From Hyaloperonospora brassicae (lineage: Eukaryota > Oomycota > Peronosporomycetes > Peronosporales > Peronosporaceae), in the NCBI GenBank assembly GCA_947650285.1, contig CANTFL010000478.1, positions 185,135 to 249,134 of the forward strand: a stretch of DNA of 64,000 bases. Reading direction: 5' to 3'. The notes beneath the pieces are model-generated. The model did no database searches, was not told the origin of the DNA, and saw only the letters and a list, made by a program, of their open reading frames with translations. A program made the position numbers and the translations under genes. Shown here one piece after another: positions 11,280-20,012 of this stretch; within the stretch, counting starts at the first letter, position 1, and each line of letters starts with the position of its first letter.

Positions 11280-12767
11280 TTGGATCGGTACACGACTCGC
11301 AATGGCCTGCTGTATTGCACAGCAGTTGCTGATGCCACACCTCGTATCGTCGTCCCCAATCACAATATTTTGCGCTTTCGCATAATTTATGAGTGTCACA
11401 ATGTTCCAACAAGCGCGAATCGTGGTAGGGAAAATACTTACCTTACAGTAAGTCGTAACTTTTACTGGCCCTGCCAGTATCAGTATGTCCGCAATTACAT
11501 TCGTTCTTGCGAGGTTCGCAAGTACATACGTTTTGCGAGGTGCGCCAACGGGTTAAGCCTAGTCCTGCATCCCGTGCACCATTAAAAGCTCTGCCGGTGC
11601 CGGCAGAATGTTGGGAGTCCGTTTCCATGGACTTTGTCTTCGGTTTTCCCGAAGACACTCACAAGAATAATGGTATTATTGTGTTTGTCGATCGTTTCAG
11701 CAAGATGGTGAATCTTGCTGCGACCCCGAGCCGATAACGGCTCAAGGTTGTGCGCGTGCCTTCATCGACACGATATTTCGACTCCACGGATTACCCCGTG
11801 AGCTCGTATCCGACCGTGGTCCTCGGTTCACGGCGGATTTTTGGCAATCTGTGTTCCGCACTTTGGGAGCACGATCAAAGATGTCAACATCTTACCATCC
11901 CGAAACATATGGTCAGACGGAACGTGCCATACGTGTCCTCGAAGAAATACTTTGACAATATGTCCACTCGTTAACGAGTTGTAGTGAGTTCTTGTCGATG
12001 GTGGAATACGACATCAACAACTCCGTGCATGCGTCCATGACGCATACTCCGTTCTACGTGAATGGCTTACGCCACCCACGTATTCCCGCACCTATACAGA
12101 GTGACTCTGGGTTAAGGGGGGGGTTCGCTCGAGCAAAAACCGTTTTGGCTCTTGCTCATAACGTATCATCGCACATGCCGATACGTTCGATGTCGATGTC
12201 GATAATGTAGACATCGAAGAAGTTGATCTTAGCAGTAGCGATGACGCTGCTGCTACTTCAGACAATGATGAAGATGCTGGGATATTCAGCATCTTCAACG
12301 ATTATTTCAGCGAGGAAGAGGACAAGCTCGCTGAAGAAGAGAAGAATCTATTAGCAGTGCGCACAAGGCGAACTGAACAAAACAACGCCGAGCCAGCAGA
12401 ACGATTTCTGCTAGCTCGTGAAGCAGTGGTCCGTTTCGTGCAGGATTCCATCGCTCACGAGGTGGACCGCCAGAAACGAAACGCAGACAAGAATGGAAGA
12501 GCAAATGTTCTTTCATTTAAAGTTAACGACCTAGTACTACTGTCTACGGTAAACTTACCTGGACATGCAGTCACTAGTGTCGGCAGTAGTAAACTACTGT
12601 CGAAATACATTGATCCCTTTCATGTATTGCCCAGAAAAGGCAATGCATACACCATTGAGTTGCCTCGCAGGATGAGAACGCATACTACGTTTTATGTTGG
12701 TAGTCTCCACCCGTACTATCAGCACGAGGTCTCTTCCAAGAGCGGAAATGTCCAGCACGTTCAATAA
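11280..12767 (+). pseudogene. Gypsy integrase: zinc-binding domain, DDE core and C-terminal domain, broken
   Basis: 11280-11585 encodes an HHCC-type region in which several ligands are altered (the usual CxxC end reads CEVRKY). The core starts at MDFVFGFPED (about 11627) with the first catalytic Asp. Frame shifts at about 11735, after which LHGLPRELVSDRGPRFTADF carries the second Asp. YHPETYGQTERA follows near 11895. Further frame changes occur at about 11955 and 12120. The C-terminal part (12480-12767: KVNDLVLLSTVNLPGH, FYVGSLHPYYQHE) is open and typical of gypsy integrases. Confidence 0.85.
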
Positions 12768-13200
12768 TCCCCAACAGATTCTTGTGATCACGGACCAAAC
12801 ACTCAATTTTTTCCTTCAGCAACGCAGTCTCGCGACGAGCCGCCTCTAGCCCGTCGTGCAAATGTCGCCTCTCGCGTTCGTTCTCAAGCTGCGTGAACGC
12901 GAATTCAGATCGGTCTTTCTCCCGATCGAAGCGGAAACGTCGTACGGTCGACAACAAGTCGTGTCGACGATCGTGTTCGGGGTCGAAGTCCTCCCTCAAC
13001 TCGGCCAGGTAATGTTCACGGTTACCCAAAGTATCATGCAGGCCCGGCAGCTGAGCCAGACCTTGTCTTTCCACCACCACCGGAGCCACAAGTGGATTCT
13101 CACGGTGGTAGAAGCTTTCACGTGGGGAGTATCTTGAGCCACCGCGTGAAGAACGGGGAGCGGACAAGTTACCTTGTCCGCTGGTGTAAATATCCACCAT
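12685..13200 (-). CDS. Antisense open frame over the integrase-chromodomain linker, coiled coil predicted
   Basis: 171 codons on the minus strand; the frame is rich in Arg, Glu and Leu. A heptad-like stretch (about residues 95-155: LENERERRHLHDGLEAARRE then TALLKEKIECLVRDHK) would form a coiled coil. It lies antisense to the chromodomain region, and the plus strand here encodes the known pol C-terminus. It may simply be a by-product of the plus-strand codon bias, or the distal part of the antisense gene at 13395-14277. No family recognised. Confidence 0.35.
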   Translation of the reverse strand: MVDIYTSGQGNLSAPRSSRGGSRYSPRESFYHRENPLVAPVVVERQGLAQLPGLHDTLGNREHYLAELREDFDPEHDRRHDLLSTVRRFRFDREKDRSEFAFTQLENERERRHLHDGLEAARRETALLKEKIECLVRDHKNLLGIIERAGHFRSWKRPRADSTGGDYQHKT

Positions 13201-13304
13201 CTTATGACAGCTGGGAACCTCGATCCCAGCTTATGACTGATGTTGAGAGTCTCGTCCACCAGTACGACAAGAATCATCCGGTTGGTCCTCGGGCTCATCG
13301 GTAA
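13092..13304 (+). pseudogene. C-terminal chromodomain of the gypsy integrase
   Basis: The frame reads FHVGSILSHRVKNGERTSYL then VRWCKYPPSYDSWEPRSQL and ends shortly after YDKNHP. This is the chromodomain fold with the aromatic and WEP signature that targets chromoviruses to chromatin marks. It is separated from the integrase C-terminus by about 320 bp in which the plus frame is interrupted. The opposite strand is open across it. Confidence 0.85.
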
Positions 13305-13394
13305 ACACGCGCTTTTGGAGCTTGTAGACGGATTGCCAGTTTGCAATCGCGTCCCGCATCTCAGCAGAGATGTCTGCCCTTTTCCAGGGCGAAC

Positions 13395-14277
13395 TTAGGG
13401 AATAAACATCCCTATGTGCACGTTGCGAGTTGTCAACACAACTCGCACAAAGACCACCCCAAGTGAGGCAAGGAATGACTGCCTCACTCGACAAACGATG
13501 CAGCCGGTACCTTGTACCGGTTGGTGTTCGTTTCTCAAACTTGATGCGTACTGCGTCAAGTTTTTGGAGCCATCCTTCTCGTCCAAAATTCTTGACATTT
13601 TGGACGAACGCGTTTCATGCAGCCAAAAGCAAAGCTTTGTCACGCTTTTGATTAACAGTGTACCATCGATGCTTGAGGAAAGCATCGAGATAGAAGTCTT
13701 CTCCAGCGCAAAAGTTCTTCTCGCTGGAGCTCAAGCCATGGATCTCGCTCGCATCAAATAATGAAATTCGATGATGTTGACTTGTCTCATGAGACAAGCT
13801 ATTGATGAGCTGTTCAGGCAAACGCCACGTCTTCAGCTCGTCACGCTTCGGCGTGGTATCTTTGCCGGTACCGCGGGTTCTAATATGACGACGGCTCGCG
13901 CCATCGTCAACGCGCTCGTGCGATGGCGCACGAGTTGATCGCGGTGATGAGTAATCATACTCATCACCATATTCATCATCACTGCCGAACAGACTGTCAC
14001 GCATGTCGCGAGTCCGTTCTTTCGGCAGGTCTTTTGGCGAGCGAGGCACCGCGGGTGCGCGCGATGCCTCTAGCGGCTTTATCGAGTCAGACACATCTGA
14101 CTTGCCTGAGTAGCTGACCCCTAGCTCGAGGTCACTGTGTGCATGTGGTGCGATACCACATGCGCCTGCAGCAACACTTGCTGCAGGCAGAGAACGAGCA
14201 GCAGACGACGAATCGTCTGCCGCAGAGGCTGGCACGGTAGCAGACTGTGTCGTCTTTGAATCACCCCGCATAGACAT
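13395..14277 (-). pseudogene. Antisense gene-like ORF between chromodomain and 3' LTR (unknown function)
   Basis: From ATG at 14277 (MSMRGDSKTTQS) an open frame runs to 13615, continues after one frameshift near 13630-13680 and ends at 13395, about 290 residues in all. The first third is Ala/Ser-rich. An acidic patch (SLFGSDDEYGDEYDY) and a basic patch follow, and then a folded-looking part (TWRLPEQLINSLSHETSQHH, LFDASEIHGLSSSEKNFCAG, FYLDAFLKHRWYTVNQKRDK, and after the shift NLTQYASSLRNEHQP and QSFLASLGVVFVRVVL). The plus strand has no long frame here. The sequence looks like a real protein that was coding until recently. No domain recognised. Confidence 0.5.
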
Positions 14278-14404
14278 GTTAATTATGCGAGAAAAGTCAG
14301 AATGAATGGATCTGACCAACAAGTGCTCCCCGTCCCTTTGACATCCAACGGGTGGCCACAGAAGTTTCGATAGTCACACGGTGACTATCAGCTAAGGGGG
14401 GTGA

Positions 14405-14847
14405 TGTAACGATACAGCCCGTTACATGATATTGTCATTAAGTCTAAAATGACAATAAAGAATATTACGTTGAATATTCTTTCAACAATATCACAGAGCA
14501 TGATGATATTGTTGGAGATGACCGAAGGGTCTACTCATTAGTTGATATCGTGATGATATCAACCCACCAATCGGTGCTAGACGCGCGCAATGGGTGGTGA
14601 GTAGACGTCATCATACGTTTAGTTAGATTAATATAAATAAGTCAGGATAAACAGAGACATAATATTGATAGGACTTGATTGTATTAAATAACAGTTTTAC
14701 TTTTACCAGAGACTAGAGTGTTCACTTAGTCTCCTTTCCTTCCTCTGTGTTGGTGCAACACTTAGCAGGGCAATGACTATCATTGTTGTCAGTGGAAGTG
14801 AGCTCCGTATTGGTCAACCAGTACGTTGTCACCAGTGCCCTGTTACA
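14405..14847 (+). repeat. 3' LTR of the chromodomain gypsy element
   Basis: Begins TGTAACGATACAGCCCGTTA directly after the polypurine tract and ends GCCCTGTTACA: 443 bp with TG...CA ends. It contains the motif GCGCGCAATGGGTGGTGAGT followed by AGACGTCA (14583-14610), shared with the three other LTR relics in the window. A TATAAATAAG-like promoter string lies at about 14632. Confidence 0.85.
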
Positions 14848-14859
14848 TTCACTGACTGC

Positions 14860-15278
14860 AGTTAGAAATAGTTACCTGTTATAAAGCTTACACAGTACGC
14901 TTTAGAGAAAGGCTAAGCACTAAATGACTAGGCTTAGTCAAAGAAAAGGAAAACCGTATTGATAGAATCAAGTCCAGAAAATGTGTCGCATCTTTTAGTC
15001 CTGTCTCTACTATATTATAATCAAAGTGTGTATGGTGACGTCTACTCACCACCATTGCGCGCGTCTATCAGTGATTGTGGGGTTGATATAATGGCCATTT
15101 CGACCAATGAGTAGACCATTTGGTCACTGCAACAATCTCACTGAACTTAGTGATATTGTAGTGAGAATATCAGACTTGAACTTGGTGGTATTGTAGTGAG
15201 AATACAAGACTCGATATTCTTTATTATTATTTTATTGTTGTAAATGATGTTATTACGTAACAGGCTCACTTCGTTACA
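14860..15278 (-). repeat. Inverted LTR relic, tail-to-tail with the LTR at 14405-14847
   Basis: The minus strand starts TGTAACGAAGTGAGCCTGTT at 15278 and holds the shared LTR core (complement of GGTGACGTCTACTCACCACC then ATTGCGCGCG, 15034-15062) and further matches near 14960-15010. The left end is diverged, so 14860 is an estimate. No internal retroelement sequence is attached on its far side, so it is a solo or truncated LTR. Confidence 0.7.
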
Positions 15279-16547
15279 AGGTTGAGCTAGTGATCAATGA
15301 ATGTCACACCTTTACTAGTGCTGCACGTGGCTCGTTCAAGGCCAGGTGACGATGAGACAGACTGACATTTCTCGTTTGATTGTAACCTGCAAATACGTAG
15401 ACATCAATCAAGTTCACAACTGCTGTGCGTGATGTCATGTGCGTAGTGGCGACACTCTGCTAACGTCGGTCAGCACTGTCGATAAAGCCGAGAGCTTGAA
15501 ACAAACTACTTGGAGGAGGGATGGGAGACCCTTATAAAGATCTGACTCGAATAACATGGCAGCTCACGCAGTAGCTCCGTTGCTGATGCATTCGAAGACA
15601 GTATCAGTGATCAGAAGTTGGTAGGATCGTACTCGAGAATTGCTCACTTGTGGGAAAATATAGACTCGATGCACTTGTGACGATGCTGATGTTAGATGCG
15701 CTCACTTGCGTTCGTCACGCACAATGCTTCTTTATGTCATGACCAAGCCCAACGTGAGCGTGAGACATACGCTATGCAAAGCGTTATGTCTTTGGCTACC
15801 GCAGCATTCCCAGGCGCTGAGAAGATTCCATCAACGGTTGCGAATGGTACGAAAGGATGGACGTCGCGTCGCTTGTCATTATCGAGTTACTGCAGATACT
15901 TTACATCTGCATCAACGGAATGCGTTTCTACTACATTCATAATGCAAGCGTCTAAGAGGCAAGCTAGTCACTTGTTTCCGACAACTCGGACAAAGAAGCC
16001 CACGTTCTTCTCACAGACTGCATTGTTCACGAAGCGTTAGCGAACAACGGCGTGGTCCGACGGTAGAACAGATAGGGGCTCTTGGAACAAACTAGTGACA
16101 CCGTGTTAGCTACGCCCGAGAAAGGTACAACGGCGAGTGATCTCGTTTGTTGTCGTAATCACAGCAGCATCAACGGCTTCCGTTGTCCGCATGACAACGG
16201 CCACGACTCTTCTTCCTATAGTCAAGCTGCGGAATCGAGTCGACGCCACGTCGCTGTCATGAGGCAGCAGCTACGCTGCACCAGTGCTCGCAGTGTATTT
16301 GCAAACGCTTTGCTCGAAACCACTCGCGCAACTCGCCACGGTATCGTTCGTTCAGGCGGCAGCTGCATCGCTGTGTGCAGTCTCCGTCGGAAACGTCTGT
16401 GAAGCACAACAGACGCTGATGAAAGGTCGACAAGTGTCGGTCACGACGTGGTGAGGTACTTGCGCGCGGTCGAACGTATCGCTTCTATAGACGGCGAACT
16501 GACCGCTACTTTCCATACGCGAGAGCTGTAGGGATTCAGCGGGTAGC
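15279..16547. other. Spacer without recognised gene; probable transposon remnant
   Basis: Short open frames occur (plus 15696-16040 and 16082-16402) but none shows a domain, sensible codon bias or conserved motif. Perfect hairpins such as CCGTTGTC/GACAACGG (16180-16200) resemble those in the adjacent gypsy element, suggesting that the retroelement-derived sequence extends beyond the LTRs. Base composition rises toward the gene island after about 16.5 kb. Confidence 0.5.
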
Positions 16548-16814
16548 GTGGATTCGACTCCAAATCGAAAGCTCCACGGGACACTGTCGCTCCCCCATCG
16601 CACAAAGGCTCTCTCCCTTCTCTCTCTCTCTTTCTCTCTCTCTCTGCACATGCAGTACGCATGCGGATCATGCTACGTGGTCACTTGTCGTGGGACAAGT
16701 CGCCAGAGAGCCGGTCGGCTCGAGAGCTACCGTACACGAGGATCTCGAACAGCTCGAAGGGCCGACCCACTTGCTACAGTGAGACAAGTTCAACCTGTTT
16801 TCGCACGCGGCGAC

Positions 16815-16884
16815 CAGGACTCCATCACCCACTTCGCCACCCACCCACCCACTTTGCCACCCACCCACTTTGCCACCCACCCAC
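16815..16884. repeat. CCACCCACTTTGCCAC-type tandem repeat
   Basis: CACCCACTTYGCCACCCACC is repeated about four times with unit lengths of 16-20 bp. It lies about 240 bp upstream of the start codon at 17118, within a CT-rich region (CT tract also at 16615-16645 and 17060-17083). Confidence 0.75.
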
Positions 16885-17117
16885 GCGGAAGTGCACGTAA
16901 GCCAATCACCGCGCTGCATCGCGCGTCACGATCGCTGCTGATTGGCTCGAATCCCCGCTCCACTGCACCGCGCGTTCGCTCCCGCCCACAGTCCAAAAGC
17001 TCCCGGAACGCCCACAAACCTTCGCGAGCCGTCCGCCCATCAGAGCGACCAGAAGCCTCTCTCGCTCTCTCTCTCTCTCTCGCTCTGGACGCGTTCGTTA
17101 CCCATTTTGCACGTACG

Positions 17118-17783
17118 ATGGCCACCATCTACAGCGGACTGCCCGCCCACATGCGCTTCCCGTTCGGCTCTGCCCACACGCACTACACGTCCAACGACGA
17201 CGCCGCGGCGCAGATTCAGATGCAGATGCAGATGCAGCAGCAGCAGATGCGGTACAGTCCGTACGTGTCCGAGCCGAGCGCTGTCGAGGGAGTTGTCCTC
17301 CGCCGACCTCTCTCGCTGTCTTCGGCGGCCTCTACGGGCGCGCCGCTACTTTCCACGGCCAGCGGTACATTTGGCCGCGCGATGAAACCCCCCGCGCACC
17401 CGCTGGGCCCGTTGTACCCCAGTCCCGAGTCGGCGAGCCACGTGTTTCGCCCTGCGTCGCCGCGCTTTCGGTCGCACAGTGTCGCCGCTTGCGCCTACAC
17501 GCCGCCCTCGAGGATGCACGAGACGTACGCGTCGCCGCCGCCGCTGCCGCAGCACCAGCAACCGCTGCTGCTGTACGCGTCGTCCCGTCTGGGGGACCGC
17601 CTCCAGCAGCAGCAGCAGCCGTCGCTCGACGTGCTGCTCGTGTCGCCCGGTGTCCCGACGCCAGTGGAGCTGTCGATCTATGAGATCAAACAGCCGACGG
17701 GTTTCCTCCACGTGACACGTGGCAATCAGACGGTCGAGTTCCTGGACGGTGTGGCCAATATGCCGCCGCCGAAACAGCGGTAG
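17118..17783 (+). CDS. Gln/Pro/Ser-rich protein of unknown function, 221 aa
   Basis: The open frame extends upstream to 16548, but that part is CT-repeat-derived, so I place the start at ATG 17118 (MATIYSGLPAHMRF). Residues about 35-45 are a Gln-Met tract (QMQMQMQQQQ) and a second poly-Gln lies near residue 160. The middle is rich in Pro, Ser and Ala. The C-terminal 50 residues look more ordered (LDVLLVSPGVPTPVELSIYE then LHVTRGNQTVEFLDGVANMP) and may be the conserved part. GC3 is high, as in neighbouring genes. There is no signal peptide or membrane segment. CCCATTTTGC at 17101-17110 resembles an oomycete initiator, but it would leave a very short leader. A protein-coding gene is likely; function unknown. 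Confidence 0.6.
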   Translation: MATIYSGLPAHMRFPFGSAHTHYTSNDDAAAQIQMQMQMQQQQMRYSPYVSEPSAVEGVVLRRPLSLSSAASTGAPLLSTASGTFGRAMKPPAHPLGPLYPSPESASHVFRPASPRFRSHSVAACAYTPPSRMHETYASPPPLPQHQQPLLLYASSRLGDRLQQQQQPSLDVLLVSPGVPTPVELSIYEIKQPTGFLHVTRGNQTVEFLDGVANMPPPKQR

Positions 17784-18261
17784 ACGCCGAAGTGCGCTCT
17801 GGCCCTGTGACAGCTTTTTACGGTTAAGAGAAAGAAGAGATGTTGGGGCTCGCTCGACTCGCGGTCTGTCCTCGAGATACGACGCCACGTCGCCAAGTCA
17901 AGTGCTGGTACAACTGCTGCTGCTGCTATTCTGAGGGCGTTTTCTGCGACGGATGCAGTAGCTGCTGGATGCACTGGTGGAGCGTTGATGCGAGTGCTGG
18001 AAGTTGCCGGACGCGATGGAGTGGGTTCGAAGCGCTGTGGTCGCAGGCGTTCGTCATTGTGGTGTGTGTGTGTGTGTATGCGCGTCAAGTGTCGTCAAGA
18101 GGCAGTCGTCAGCTCTTCTCTTCCGTGTGTATTCTATCGGCAGCAGCTCGAGCACGTCGTGGTGGACTGTTCGCTCTCAGTCTCTCTGTGTCTGTCTGCC
18201 TGTACCTTTCCCCGCTCCAACTCTTGATCCCATCGTTGACAAAGATAATAAACAGTTTTGC

Positions 18262-18440
18262 TTTCTTCGCTCTGCTGTCTGCTCTGCTCTCTGCTGTCTG
18301 CTGTCTGCTCTGCTGTCCGTTCAGCTGTCTGCTGTCTGCTCTGCTCTCTGCTGTCTGCTGTCTGCTCTGCTCTCTGCTGTCTGCTCTGCTGTCTGCTGTC
18401 TGCTCTGCTCTCTGCTGTCTGCTCTGCTGTCCGTTCAGCT
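18262..18440. repeat. CTGTCTG/CTCTG minisatellite
   Basis: About 180 bp made only of CTGCTGTCTG, CTCTGCTCTCTG and TGTCCGTTCAGCTGT variants, with a higher-order period in which CTGTCCGTTCAGCTG recurs at about 18313 and 18426. It lies between the convergent genes ending at 17783 (+) and 18443 (-), probably in their 3' regions. The long frames through it are Leu/Cys/Ser repeats and are not real proteins. Confidence 0.9.
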
Positions 18441-18442
18441 GA

Positions 18443-19379
18443 CTACCTCGTGCACCTCGCGGGCAGTACCGCCACAGCTTCAGACCCAGACGAAGTCTCA
18501 ATTGCCTCCGAGCGAAGAGCTGTTGCAGTGGTAGTAGGAGTAGTAGTAGTAGTAGTTACCTGCCGGGGCAGTGTCTGTGCTGCGCCCACACGACCCGTGA
18601 GAGCTGCGTGCTCGCACACGAGACTACCGACAACTGCGGCTGCGTCGCTCGTGTCAAAGACGAGAACGCCGTCGCTCTGGTCCGCCAGCCCCAGCTCTGC
18701 CTCGGAGCAGATCATGCCCTGCGACACTTCGCCACGGAACTTGGCCTTTTTGATCTTGAGCGTCCGGCTGAGGGTGTCACGAGGATGTCGGACAGACACA
18801 CACAGACACACACAGACACACATAGACACACACAGACACACATAGACACACAGACAGACAGATATTCATAGACAGTGAGTGAGTGAGCACGAGCGAGCGA
18901 GCAATCCACAACCTCTTGGGCTGTGGTGACCCATTGCTGTGTCGCATTTGTCACAAGGAGAAGCGCAGAGGAGAGGCACAGGTGACGTACAGCTCCCCCG
19001 TCTCGGGCTCTCTCACGACCAGTCGAGTGCCCACTGTCGCTACGGGGACCCGCGCGCCCTCACGAATGTTCGTCGCCCCACAGACGATCGTCAGCAGGTC
19101 GTTCGCGTCCCCAATGTTTACGCTGCAGACGCTCAGACGACCTGCTCGCGGGTGCGGGTGGAAGGCCACGATCTCACCAATGACCAACTTGTCCCACGTC
19201 GTCTCCAGTGCGAGTGGCTGTTGCTGCTGCTGCTGCTGCTGTTGCTGCTGTTTGTTCTCGAAGACTGCAGTCGCCTCGTCACCAGCAGATGTGGCAGCAG
19301 AGAGTGGCGCTGCAAAGTGGCGGCGAACCTGTCGACGGCGTACGGCTACAGCAAAGCGGAACGAGAGGGACCGAAGCAT
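18443..19379 (-). CDS. tRNA-binding OB-fold protein (PheT/YtpR-like), probably mitochondrial; two exons
   Basis: Exons 19379-18991 and 18767-18443 join in frame (donor GAGCT|GTACGT, acceptor CCCTCAG|C), giving 237 residues. The N-terminus MLRSLSFRFAVAVRRRQVRR is Arg-rich without acidic residues, as in a mitochondrial presequence. An 11-Gln tract follows near residue 45. Then comes the tRNA-binding domain (about 57-170): LVIGEIVAFHPHPRAGRLSV, TIVCGATNIREGARVPVA, and across the splice LKIKKAKFRGEVSQGMICSE then AELGL. This is the EMAPII/Phe-tRNA synthetase beta N-terminal fold, which binds tRNA. The tail is poly-Thr and low complexity. It lacks any catalytic synthetase domain. Splicing is inferred from domain continuity. 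Confidence 0.75.
18797..18866. repeat. CACACAGA/CATAGA microsatellite inside the intron
   Basis: GACACACACAGACACA units repeat about eight times. The tract lies wholly within the 223-nt intron (18768-18990) of the tRNA-binding protein, near its acceptor, where it supplies the pyrimidine-rich strand (TGTGTC)n on the coding strand. Confidence 0.85.
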
Positions 19380-20012
19380 TTCGACTTTGGCGGAACTGTC
19401 GGTGACGCGCGCAATAGCTCAATTGGCTGTCAACACATCGACCAGAAAGAAACTGTTTCCATATGCTGACGTTCGATGCAAGTCGAGTGGAGTGCATTTG
19501 TTGGCATATATCAAATAACAAATGCCAACAAATGGACTCGCAATGCTAATGCCCATCGACAGTGTCGGCACTTCTCCTGGAGTTTGCTCAGCGCGAAGTG
19601 CAGCAGAAAGAAGCGACTGCAGAAAGCTCAGAGTTTGCTGAAACCTCCGCCTTCGTACGAAGACTTGTAGGTCGTGATGTGTGGCTTCATCACGGCACTG
19701 AACGACACTTTCTTTTGCTATGTGTGATCACCGGCACGCCAACGTGAGGCACTTGTCCTGCTTCGCGTGCCTATGCTGCCAAAGTTGATCACCATCAGCA
19801 GTAATATCCAGGAAGTCCATACGAAGAATTGGCTAGACATCTCGATGACAACCCGAGTGCTAAAAGAAGCTGTTGCACAATACAATGGCCATCAAGATTC
19901 GACTAGCAAATTGTTGGCACATGCTGGCGCCTTACACGACCCTCTGCTTGTCCGGCGTCACAGCTCTCTGCCGTAGCTGCGCATGGTGTAGTACCCACAG
20001 CCATCAGTCGGT
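19380..20012. other. Spacer between tRNA-binding gene and ARPC2
   Basis: No convincing gene. The region holds the promoter of the minus-strand tRNA-binding gene and the 3' end of ARPC2. Short frames at 19476-19670 and 19767-19976 show no motif. Confidence 0.5.

Larger units (their letters stand above)
10345..14847 (+). mobile_element. 5'-truncated chromodomain Ty3/gypsy element with 3' LTR
   Basis: Plus-strand pol begins inside the reverse transcriptase (just after the catalytic YxDD region would have been) and continues through RNase H, integrase and a C-terminal chromodomain to about 13304. It is followed by about 1.1 kb with antisense frames, a polypurine tract (CTAAGGGGGGTGA, about 14392-14404) and a 443-bp LTR. 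The 5' LTR, gag, protease and RT palm are missing. Several frameshifts and stops make it non-autonomous. The whole element shows an extraordinary density of perfect short inverted repeats (see findings). Confidence 0.85.

Noticed and set aside
16548..17117. Upstream extension of the 17118 gene as a 411-codon frame
   Set aside because: The extra 190 codons come from CT tracts and the CCACCCACTTTG repeat; the composition is not protein-like and ATG 17118 begins the ordered sequence.
17840..18845. Plus-strand frames of 176-200 codons rich in Leu, Cys and Ser
   Set aside because: They are translations of the minisatellite and lie opposite the tRNA-binding gene.
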